Assembly: GCA_030123585.1 (NCBI GenBank) | Contig: CP126120.1 | Location: forward strand, 1,240,001 to 1,304,000 | Direction: 5' to 3' | From: Rhodanobacteraceae bacterium | GTDB lineage: Bacteria > Pseudomonadota > Gammaproteobacteria > Xanthomonadales > Rhodanobacteraceae | Length of the DNA stretch: 64,000 nucleotides | Made by a program: the position numbers and the translations under genes | Shown: piece after piece, positions 52,605 to 59,378 of the stretch | Position numbering within the stretch: position 1 is the stretch's first letter | Layout: each line of letters opens with the position of its first letter | The notes under the pieces: model-generated | The model's input: the letters and a program-made list of their open reading frames with translations, nothing else | Told to the model about the DNA's origin: nothing | The model's database searches: none

Positions 52605-53305
52605 GTCCAGCGCAGGCATCCGGTGTCCGCGCGATCGTCACCGACATCGAAGGCACGACCAGTTCCATCGCGTTCGTCAAGGACGTGCTGTTTCCCTATG
52701 CGCGCGAGCACCTGCCGCGCTTCGTCGAAACGCATCGCGACGACCCCGACGTGACGCGCTGGCTCGACGCCACCGCGCGCGAAGCGGGCATCGAGGATCC
52801 GCACTCGAAACGCGTGGTCGACACCCTGCTGCGCTGGATCGACGAGGACCGCAAGGCCACGCCCCTGAAGGCGCTGCAAGGCATGATCTGGAAGGCTGGT
52901 TACGAGGCCCGCGACTACCTCGCGCACGTGTACCCGGAAGTGCCGCGCAAGCTGCACACCTGGAAAGCGCAGGGACTTAGCCTGTACGTGTATTCGTCGG
53001 GATCAGTGACCGCGCAAAAACTGTTCTTCGCACACACCAACGCGGGCGACCTCACGCCGTGCTTCGACGGCTGGTTCGACACCGGGATCGGCGGCAAGCG
53101 CGAGCGCGGTTCGTACCTGCGCATCGCCGAGACCATCGACCTTCCGCCGCCCGCGATCGTGTTCCTGTCCGACGTCGCGGAAGAACTCGACGCCGCGCGC
53201 GGCGCGGGTATGCAGACGATCCAGGTGTGCCGCCCGCCCGGGCGCTGCGCCGATGCGGCCACCCATCCCTGCGTCGCCGATTTCGGCGCCATCGTGTTGA
53301 CATGA
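52601..53305 (+). CDS. mtnC: Enolase-phosphatase E1
   Basis: 234 residues, HAD superfamily: VRAIVTDIEGTTSSIAFVKDVLFPYAR with the DxE...T motif 1, then YVYSSGSVTAQKLFF (motif 2) and IVFLSDVAEELDAARGAGMQT (motif 4). Bifunctional enolisation and dephosphorylation in methionine salvage, acting just before mtnD. Linked by ATGA overlaps to the PH gene and the C13 peptidase gene. Confidence 0.95.
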   Translation: MSPAQASGVRAIVTDIEGTTSSIAFVKDVLFPYAREHLPRFVETHRDDPDVTRWLDATAREAGIEDPHSKRVVDTLLRWIDEDRKATPLKALQGMIWKAGYEARDYLAHVYPEVPRKLHTWKAQGLSLYVYSSGSVTAQKLFFAHTNAGDLTPCFDGWFDTGIGGKRERGSYLRIAETIDLPPPAIVFLSDVAEELDAARGAGMQTIQVCRPPGRCADAATHPCVADFGAIVLT

Positions 53306-54357
53306 AGCGCCGCGCATTGATCCCGCTGCTGCTCGTCCTCGCCTTCGCGGCGGGCGGCTTCACGACGGCCGGCTGGCACGTCTGGCAGAGCCATCGCGAG
53401 GTGGCCGTCCACGTAACTCCGCCCGGCGGAAAGACCACGTTCGCGTCGCCCTTGCCATTGTCGACAGATGCAGCGTCGACCGCGGCCGATGCCGGGCAAC
53501 CGGATCTGCTCCCCGACGCGAACTGGCCGCAGAATGCCCCCACGCCCGAGCAGGTGGTCTACGCACAACAGGATTTGCTGGACCGCGAGATCGCGCGGCT
53601 GCAACCACGCACGCCCGGCAAGGTGAACCTGTACGCGATCGTGTTCGCGGGCGACGGCAGCCAGAACGTGTTCCGCAACGAAGCGGAATACCTGGACGAG
53701 CTGCTCTCGCGACGCCTCGACGCCAAGGGCCACGTGCTGGTGCTGGAAAACAACCGGGCGTCGTTGACCACGCGCCCGCTGGCCTCGTGGAGCAATCTCG
53801 AAGCCGCGCTGGATGCGGTGGCCGCGAAGATGAATCCGAAGCAGGACATCCTGCTGGTGTACTTCACCAGCCACGGCAGCGAGGACCACACGCTGCTGGT
53901 GGACATGGACCCGTTGCCGCTCGACCAGATCGGCGCCGACGACCTGGCCGGCATCCTCGCCGAGCATCCGTTCAAGTACAAAGTCGTGATCGTCAACGCC
54001 TGCTACTCGGGCGGCTTCATCCCGCCGCTTGAAAACGCGGACACCATGGTCATCACCGCGGCGCGCAGCGATCGATCCTCGTTCGGCTGCGGCGAGCAAT
54101 CCGAACTCACCTGGTTCGGGCACGCGTTGCTCGTCGATGCGCTGAACCAGACCGACAATCTGCAGAGGGCCTTCGCATTGGCAGAGCAGCAAGTTTCCGC
54201 GTGGGAAAAACGCGAGGGCTTCGAAGCCTCCGATCCGCAAATTGCGGCCGGCCAGGGCATCAAGGCGCAGCTCGCGAAATGGCGAAGCGGCTTCACGCCG
54301 GGCCCCGCCGTGCCGTTCGCGCCGGCGCCCACAACATCCGCCGGATCGGCCCGATGA
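53302..54357 (+). CDS. Membrane-anchored C13 (legumain-type) peptidase
   Basis: 351 residues: N-terminal signal anchor (LIPLLLVLAFAAGGFTTAGW), a Pro/Ala-rich stretch, then a caspase-fold domain YAIVFAGDGSQNVFRNEAEYLDELL, with the catalytic His in LVYFTSHGSEDHTLL and Cys in VIVNACYSGGFI. Clan CD proteases of this type cut after Asn; the target is unknown. ATGA overlaps on both sides. Confidence 0.88.
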   Translation: MKRRALIPLLLVLAFAAGGFTTAGWHVWQSHREVAVHVTPPGGKTTFASPLPLSTDAASTAADAGQPDLLPDANWPQNAPTPEQVVYAQQDLLDREIARLQPRTPGKVNLYAIVFAGDGSQNVFRNEAEYLDELLSRRLDAKGHVLVLENNRASLTTRPLASWSNLEAALDAVAAKMNPKQDILLVYFTSHGSEDHTLLVDMDPLPLDQIGADDLAGILAEHPFKYKVVIVNACYSGGFIPPLENADTMVITAARSDRSSFGCGEQSELTWFGHALLVDALNQTDNLQRAFALAEQQVSAWEKREGFEASDPQIAAGQGIKAQLAKWRSGFTPGPAVPFAPAPTTSAGSAR

Positions 54358-55262
54358 ACCGCACAAACGACGCGCCCGCGCTGGTGACCCTCGCCGCCGG
54401 CCTAGGCAGCCGCTACGGCGATGCGAAGCAGATCGCGGGCGTGGGCCCGCACGGCGAATGGCTGCTGGAATACGCGGTCCGCGACGCGCTGGAGGCCGGT
54501 TTCCGGCAAGTCGTGATGGTGATCCGCGCGGAACTTCGCACCGCGCTCACCGGACGCCTCGCGCCGCACCTCGACGGTCGCGCTGAGTTGCAGTTGGTCG
54601 AGCAGACCTTCGACCTGGTTCCCGCCGGATGCCGCGCGCCCACCGGCCGCACGAAACCTCTGGGCACCGGCCATGCGCTGTGGTGCTGCGCGCCGCTGCT
54701 GCACGGCCCGTTCGCGGTGATCAACGCCGACGACTACTACGGCCGCTCGGCCTTCCGCCTGCTGGCAGACCACTTCACGCGCCACATGAATCCGGCCATG
54801 GTCGGTTACCGGCTCGACGCGACGTTGTCCAGCCACGGCGGGGTCAATCGCGGCGTGTGCCGCGTGGATGCCGCGGGGCATCTGCAGGACGTCACCGAAT
54901 TCCTCGACATCGACCGCCGCGACGGCCAACTCACGGGCAACGCGCCCGACGGCAGACGCATGCCGCTCGCGCCCGGCACCGTGGTGTCGCTGAACTGCTG
55001 GGGCCTCACGCCCGCGCTGTTGCCCGACCTCGAATCCGGGCTGCGCGCATTCCTCGCGCACGCAGGAATGAAGGACGAATACTTCCTGCCGCACGCCATC
55101 ACCCACTACCTCGCCGCGCGCGGCGAGGCGCTGTCCGTGCTGCCCACCAACGATGCCTGGCTGGGACTCACCTACCCCGACGATCGCGCGCAGGTCGTCG
55201 CGGCGATCGCGGCCATGCACGCGGCGGGCGACTATCCTGTGCCGCTGTGGGCGCAGCCATGA
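54354..55262 (+). CDS. Sugar-phosphate nucleotidyltransferase family protein
   Basis: 302 residues: LVTLAAGLGSRYGDAKQIAGVGP (the LAAGxGxR...K loop of the GT-A nucleotidyltransferases), GTGHALWCC, FAVINADDYYGRSAF (metal Asp) and NDAWLGLTYPDD at the end. Probably uses NTP plus sugar-1-phosphate. Directly followed by a NahK-like kinase, suggesting a two-step salvage of a sugar to its NDP form. Confidence 0.88.
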   Translation: MNRTNDAPALVTLAAGLGSRYGDAKQIAGVGPHGEWLLEYAVRDALEAGFRQVVMVIRAELRTALTGRLAPHLDGRAELQLVEQTFDLVPAGCRAPTGRTKPLGTGHALWCCAPLLHGPFAVINADDYYGRSAFRLLADHFTRHMNPAMVGYRLDATLSSHGGVNRGVCRVDAAGHLQDVTEFLDIDRRDGQLTGNAPDGRRMPLAPGTVVSLNCWGLTPALLPDLESGLRAFLAHAGMKDEYFLPHAITHYLAARGEALSVLPTNDAWLGLTYPDDRAQVVAAIAAMHAAGDYPVPLWAQP

Positions 55263-56353
55263 GCGCCGTGGCCGAACTCGACCCTGCCACCTGCGCCGGT
55301 ATCGCGGAAGCCTGGGGCATCGGACGCGACGCGAGTTTCTTGTCGCTGGGGAACGGCCACATCAACCGCACTCTGCTGGTGACCGACAACGGCCGCAGGC
55401 GCGTGCTGCAGCACATCAACACGCACGTGTTTCCCGATCCCGCGCTCCTGATGCGCAACTATCAAATCGTCACCCGCCACCTCGGCCGCCTGCGCGCAGC
55501 GGGCCGCTACGGCCACGCCAGCCTGGAATTGACCCCCACGCTCGCGGGTGACGCCGCTGCGGTGCTGCCCGACGGAAGCTGGTGGCGCATGTACGGTTTC
55601 GTGTCCGCGGGACGCACCTTCGAAACCGCCGATCACCCGGCGACGGCGCGCGAAGCGGGACGCGGGTTCGGCGCCTTCGCCGCAGCGCTGGCAGAGCTGG
55701 ATGCCGCGGACATCGGCGAAGTCATCCCGCAGTTCCACGATCCGGAGCGGCGCTTCGCGGATTTCCGCAAGACGCTGGCCGGCGACCGCGCAGGGCGCGC
55801 GGCGGAAGCGGCGGCCACCTGCGAAGCGGCGCTGGCTTTCGCCGACGTCCTGCCGCACTGGCGCGCGTTGCGCGCACAAGGCTTGCCGTGGCGGATCACC
55901 CACAACGATTGCAAGTTGAACAACCTGTTGTTCGACGAAGCCGATCGCGCGATGTGCGTGATCGACCTCGACACCGTGATGCCCGGCAGCGTGCTGTTCG
56001 ACTTCGGCGACATGTGCCGCACCCTGCTGAGCCCCGTGCCCGAAGATTCGACCGAACTCGAACGGGTCAAGGCACGGCCCGATTTTTTCGCCGCGCTCGC
56101 GCAAGGCTACGTCGAAGGCACCGGCGGCATGCTGACGCAACTCGAACGCGACAACCTGGTATTCGCCGCGCGCCTCGTCACCGGCGTGATCGGATTGCGC
56201 TTCCTCACCGACTACCTCGACGGCGACCGCTATTTCCGCGTCAGGCACCCCGCCCACAACCTCGAACGCGCACGCAACCAGTTCGCGCTGTACGCCTCGC
56301 TGACGGCACAGGCGGATGCACTGCAGGCGTTGGTGCCAAATTCAAACGGATAG
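55259..56353 (+). CDS. NahK-like sugar kinase (APH fold)
   Basis: 364 residues of the aminoglycoside phosphotransferase fold: LSLGNGHINRTLLV, QHINTHVFPDPALLM, the catalytic loop ITHNDCKLNNLLFD and the DFG-equivalent VIDLDTVMPGSVLFDFGDM. These motifs match N-acetylhexosamine-1-kinases. Would supply a sugar-1-phosphate to the preceding nucleotidyltransferase. Its last roughly 190 bases plus 50 bases of downstream DNA recur as decayed copies at 58755-59006 and, more divergent, 58157-58292. Confidence 0.88.
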   Translation: MSAVAELDPATCAGIAEAWGIGRDASFLSLGNGHINRTLLVTDNGRRRVLQHINTHVFPDPALLMRNYQIVTRHLGRLRAAGRYGHASLELTPTLAGDAAAVLPDGSWWRMYGFVSAGRTFETADHPATAREAGRGFGAFAAALAELDAADIGEVIPQFHDPERRFADFRKTLAGDRAGRAAEAAATCEAALAFADVLPHWRALRAQGLPWRITHNDCKLNNLLFDEADRAMCVIDLDTVMPGSVLFDFGDMCRTLLSPVPEDSTELERVKARPDFFAALAQGYVEGTGGMLTQLERDNLVFAARLVTGVIGLRFLTDYLDGDRYFRVRHPAHNLERARNQFALYASLTAQADALQALVPNSNG

Positions 56354-56507
56354 CCCACGGCCTGCGGAAGGTCGCCGAAATACTGCCTTGACGGCAGGCA
56401 GGAACCGGCCCCAAGCCGCACGTGCGCGGAGCGCACGCCACCAGTCCGTGTGGCATGTAGCGTGCGCTTGGCGCACGATCGCCAACTGGGCGGTGGCCAC
56501 GGTGGGG

Positions 56508-57008
56508 TCACGATCTGCCTGCGAGCAACTCATCCAGTTGCGCGAACTGTTCGGGCAAGGCTTCCGCCGAGCCGGCGAGGGCTTCGTCGAGAGCCGCTTC
56601 CGTGGGGTAGAGTTCGTGGAAGGTGACCAGCGTCTTGCCGGCATTTTCCTCGAACGTCACCGTGGTCACGGCGCCCTGGTCGCTTTCCTCGTTCGTCCAG
56701 ACGATGCGCTTGTTCGGCGTGACTTCCCTGTAGGTGCCGAAGAACGCCATCGGTTCATCGAAGGCCGGATGGCGGAACACGAGGCGATACGCGCCCCCGG
56801 TGCGGACATCCATCTCGCACGAGACCAGCGACATGCCCGCCGACTTCGGAACCCACCAAAGCTTGAACAATTCGGGGTTGCTCCACGCCTCGAAGACGAG
56901 GTGCACCGGGGCATCGAACGTTCGCGTCACTACAAGTTCGCGGTCGGACTTGCGTTCCACGGCGGTACGGTTCACGGCGGCGGGGCTACCTTCGTTTGCC
57001 TTGGTCAT
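56508..57008 (-). CDS. SRPBCC/AHSA1-like protein
   Basis: 166 residues: LVVTRTFDAPVHLVFEAWSNPELFKLWW, then YRLVFRHP, FFGTYREVTPNKRIVWTNEE and TLVTFHELYPTEAALDEAL. Small ligand-binding fold typical of partners to ArsR-type regulators. It overlaps the ArsR gene by 23 bases, forming a two-gene operon. Ligand unknown. Confidence 0.88.
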   Translation of the reverse strand: MTKANEGSPAAVNRTAVERKSDRELVVTRTFDAPVHLVFEAWSNPELFKLWWVPKSAGMSLVSCEMDVRTGGAYRLVFRHPAFDEPMAFFGTYREVTPNKRIVWTNEESDQGAVTTVTFEENAGKTLVTFHELYPTEAALDEALAGSAEALPEQFAQLDELLAGRS

Positions 57009-57348
57009 CTGCCTTCTCCTTGCATTTCAGGTGCTCGACAAGTTTGTCCAGCGCGTCGAAGCGCGCGCTCCAGAGTTGGCGGTGCCGCTCGATCCAGGCG
57101 GCCTCTTCTTCCAGCCGGCGCCGTCCAAGCTTGCAGGTGCGTACGCGCCCGACCTTCTCCGTGGTCACGAGCCCCGCCTGCTCCAGGACACTGACGTGCT
57201 TCTTCATGCCCGTGAGGGTCATGTGAAACCTTTGGGCAAGGTCGGTGATGGAGGCGTCCGAACCCCCGAGTTGCTCCAGCACGCCGCGTCGGGTGACATC
57301 GGCGAGCGCGGCGAACGTTGCGTCGAGGCGGGTTTGATAGTGAACCAT
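56986..57348 (-). CDS. ArsR-family winged-helix regulator
   Basis: 120 residues: MVHYQTRLDATFAALADVTRRGVLEQL, then DASITDLAQRFHMTLTGMKKHVSVLEQAGLVTTEKVGRVRTCKL, the ArsR recognition helix and wing. No metal-binding Cys motif, so it probably responds to another signal. Start chosen because this ATG lies in the middle of a perfect 20-base palindrome that is likely its own operator. Confidence 0.88.
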   Translation of the reverse strand: MVHYQTRLDATFAALADVTRRGVLEQLGGSDASITDLAQRFHMTLTGMKKHVSVLEQAGLVTTEKVGRVRTCKLGRRRLEEEAAWIERHRQLWSARFDALDKLVEHLKCKEKADDQGKRR

Positions 57349-57358
57349 ATGGTTCACT
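57339..57358. promoter_or_regulatory. Perfect palindrome over the ArsR start codon (operator)
   Basis: AGTGAACCATATGGTTCACT is a perfect 20-base palindrome containing the start codon of the ArsR gene. Binding here would block its own translation start or transcription. Confidence 0.65.
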
Positions 57359-57544
57359 GTAAAGTGTGCATGGGTGATTTGCAAGCGGATGGCTCCACGG
57401 GCGCAAATCGCACGTGGACCCTCAGCCGCTCAGGCCCCAAACCGTGCATGCCAAGCGTGGGCGAAGTTCCGGCCGGCAGCTTTGTGGCAGTCAGATCAAG
57501 ACACCGGATCGCGGAACGGGTACTACGGGAAGCGGATACGCGCC

Positions 57545-57808
57545 CTACCGCGATCCGGCAACATCGGATTCCAGCAGCATCCGCACGTAGCGCGTGTACG
57601 GCACACCGCGCGCTTCAGCCTTGGCCTTCACCGCGTCCAGCAATGCCACCGGCAGCCGCATGTTCAGCGCTGCCGCCTTCGGTTCGATCTCGAAGCGCAT
57701 CGGCTTGAACCCGGAAAGGTCGTACTGCGACAAATCGGCTTTTGCCACGAAGGTTTCCGCTGCCTTGTCGCTGCGCAGCGACGGCATCGATTTAGTCTTG
57801 CGTTTCAT
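57545..57808 (-). CDS. brnA: BrnA-like antitoxin
   Basis: 87 residues starting MKRKTKSMPSLRSDKAAE. Its C-terminal ribbon-helix-helix region (AALNMRLPVALLDAVKAKAEARGVPYTRYVRMLLE) is the CopG/BrnA DNA-binding domain. It overlaps the start of the upstream BrnT toxin gene by 17 bases. It would neutralise BrnT and repress the operon. Confidence 0.85.
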   Translation of the reverse strand: MKRKTKSMPSLRSDKAAETFVAKADLSQYDLSGFKPMRFEIEPKAAALNMRLPVALLDAVKAKAEARGVPYTRYVRMLLESDVAGSR

Positions 57809-58082
57809 AATGGCTGATCTCCTTCTGGTGCATGTAGCGCGCACTGATCGGACGCAACTTCGTCTGGCCGTCGACTTCCCGAAGCATGAACACCAGGAAG
57901 ACATGGCGGCCGGCCGCCGTCTTGCCAATGGCGCGCATCCGGGGTTCTGCGGGATTCGGATCCGGCATCACTGCCGGCTCTCCCATCAGCACTTGTTCGA
58001 TTTCAGCACGTGATACACCGTGCTTGCCGCACTTGGGCCAGTTGCCGTCATCCCAATCAAACCCGGCTATTTTCACGGCCAT
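57792..58082 (-). CDS. brnT: BrnT-family toxin
   Basis: 96 residues: FDWDDGNWPKCGKHGVSRAEIEQVLMG, then GRHVFLVFMLREVDGQTKLRPISARYMHQKEISHYE, the ribonuclease toxin family's D-x-x-K...H-G-V and R-P-I-S-A-R-x-M-x-x-x-E blocks. Stop and antitoxin start overlap as is normal. The pair looks intact. Confidence 0.88.
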   Translation of the reverse strand: MAVKIAGFDWDDGNWPKCGKHGVSRAEIEQVLMGEPAVMPDPNPAEPRMRAIGKTAAGRHVFLVFMLREVDGQTKLRPISARYMHQKEISHYETQD

Positions 58083-58156
58083 AGCTTACACATTTGTATT
58101 GACATACGCAACACAGTGCCCGATCGACGCAGCGGCGGAAGATGTCGAAATCCGGC

Positions 58157-58292
58157 GGCTGCATCGAGGGCTGCGCCAACCTGCTGACGCCGTTGGACCG
58201 CAAAAAACTCGTTTCCCCCCGCGAACACGGTGACGGGTGTAACCGGGTTGCGCTTCCCCGCCGACTATCTGGGCGGCGACCGCTGTTTCCGC
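58157..58292 (+). pseudogene. Decayed fragment of a NahK-like kinase 3' region (copy A)
   Basis: Read through, the DNA aligns with the kinase gene around 56105-56240: GGCTGCATCGAGGGC matches GGCTACGTCGAAGGC, and TTGCGCTTCC...GGCGGCGACCGC matches the GLRF...DGDR stretch. The early reading is GCIEGCANLLTPLDRKKLV (kinase GYVEGTGGMLTQLERDNLV), then the frame is lost. It differs more from the intact gene than copy B does. No start, no full domain. Confidence 0.65.
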
Positions 58293-58373
58293 TCTCGTTT
58301 CGGTCGGCCTGAAACGAACGCCTGGCATCGGGCCACGTTCGTATATACGCTGTACACACATGAGGACCACACC

Positions 58374-58652
58374 TTGAACGCACCCGTCATCCGCGAAAAG
58401 ACGATCAATTTGCGTACGACGTCTGCCCAGAAGGCAGTCATCGAGCAGGCGGCCAAAACGTCCGGCAAGACACGCACGGCGTTCATATTGGATGCGACAT
58501 TGCAGCGCGCTGAAGCCGTGCTGGCCGACCGGACGCATGCCGCCCTGCCGGACGCACAGATGCGCCGCTTTGTCGCCGCGCTCGATGCGCCCTTGCCCAG
58601 CCCCGACGCGCTGCGCGCGCTGTTGTCACGCAAACCACGCTGGACACGTTGA
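58374..58652 (+). CDS. DUF1778 TacA-like antitoxin
   Basis: 92 residues from a TTG (LNAPVIREKTINLRTTSAQKAVIEQAA), with TGAGGA eight bases upstream as ribosome site. Ribbon-helix-helix N-terminus and the DUF1778 pattern TINLR...AVIEQAAKTSGKTRTAFILDATLQRAEAVL. This family pairs with GNAT toxins that acetylate aminoacyl-tRNA. Its stop overlaps the start of just such a GNAT gene, but that gene is truncated, leaving the antitoxin alone. Confidence 0.82.
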   Translation: MNAPVIREKTINLRTTSAQKAVIEQAAKTSGKTRTAFILDATLQRAEAVLADRTHAALPDAQMRRFVAALDAPLPSPDALRALLSRKPRWTR

Positions 58653-58754
58653 ACGTGGCGCTGAGCGCGCCGACCCCGCTTGCGCCGGAGCACGACCGCT
58701 CCGCGTTCGATTGTGGCAACGCCGAGCTGTCCGACTGGCTGCGCCAGCGCGCGC
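58649..58754 (+). pseudogene. N-terminal remnant of a TacT-like GNAT toxin
   Basis: From a TTG overlapping the antitoxin stop, 35 codons read NVALSAPTPLAPEHDRSAF and DCGNAELSDWLRQRA, the standard first 35 residues of GNAT toxins (P-L-x-x-x-H-D...F-D-C-G...L-x-x-W-L). The match stops at the junction with kinase copy B, and the acetyl-CoA binding part is missing. Confidence 0.8.
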
Positions 58755-59006
58755 ATGGAATACGCCACGCGCTTCGTCACCGGCGTGATCGGGTTTCGCT
58801 TTCTCACCGACTGTCTCGACGGCGACCGCTACTTTCGCGTCAGGCACCTGGCGCACAAACGTCGAACGCGCGCGCAACCAGTTCGCACTGTGTGCTTCGC
58901 TGACTGCGCAGGCGGATGCACTGCAGGCGCTGGTGCCGGGTTCAACCGGCTAGCGCACAACTTGCGGAAGGTTGCTGAAATGCCGCCTCGCAACTGACAA
59001 GAACCG
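58755..59006 (+). pseudogene. Decayed duplicate of the NahK-like kinase 3' end (copy B)
   Basis: Aligns with 56163-56406 over its whole length, including about 50 bases beyond the stop codon (GCGGAAGGT...GAAAT...GAACCG). Residues VTGVIGFRFLTDCLDGDRYF differ from the intact VTGVIGLRFLTDYLDGDRYF at only two positions, then an extra base (ACAAACGTCG versus ACAACCTCG) shifts the frame. In the same orientation as the intact gene. Confidence 0.85.
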
Positions 59007-59107
59007 CCCATAGCAGAAGTAAGGCGGTGCGATTAGGCTGTGTTATCGGGGGTCCTGATTAGCGCTGATCCTCAGCTGTACGAGATGCGTCATATCAAAC
59101 AAAACCT

Positions 59108-59249
59108 TGTCATTCCGGGGCTGCCCGCGCCGGGCGCGGGCAGAACCCGGAATCGGTGTCACTACGCGTGTCAACTTTCCAAACCGATTCCGGATTCGGG
59201 CTCCGGATCAAGTCCGGGGCAGGCTCTGCGGCCCGCTCCGGAATGACAA
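59108..59249. repeat. Dispersed palindromic (REP-like) repeat, double unit
   Basis: TTGTCATTCCGGGGCTGCC...CCCGGAATCGG and the inverse ACCGATTCCGG...CTCCGGAATGACAA, a third member of the family at 5996-6046 and 40871-40978. It fills most of the gap 59007-59378; the rest holds no gene that I recognise. Confidence 0.85.
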
Positions 59250-59378
59250 TGCAATTGGCTGAGGTTCGTCGCTAATCAGGTCGGGGGTACGGGAGAACAT
59301 TTGCACAGGCCGGCGCAGCGACTGTTTGCGCTTGGGATCCGAGAAACGTGACTCGCTAGCATGAAGGGAAAATTGTAG

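Noticed and set aside
58230..58373. Longer N-terminus for the DUF1778 antitoxin
   Set aside because: It would translate kinase fragment A DNA; the TTG at 58374 has a ribosome site and the family start.
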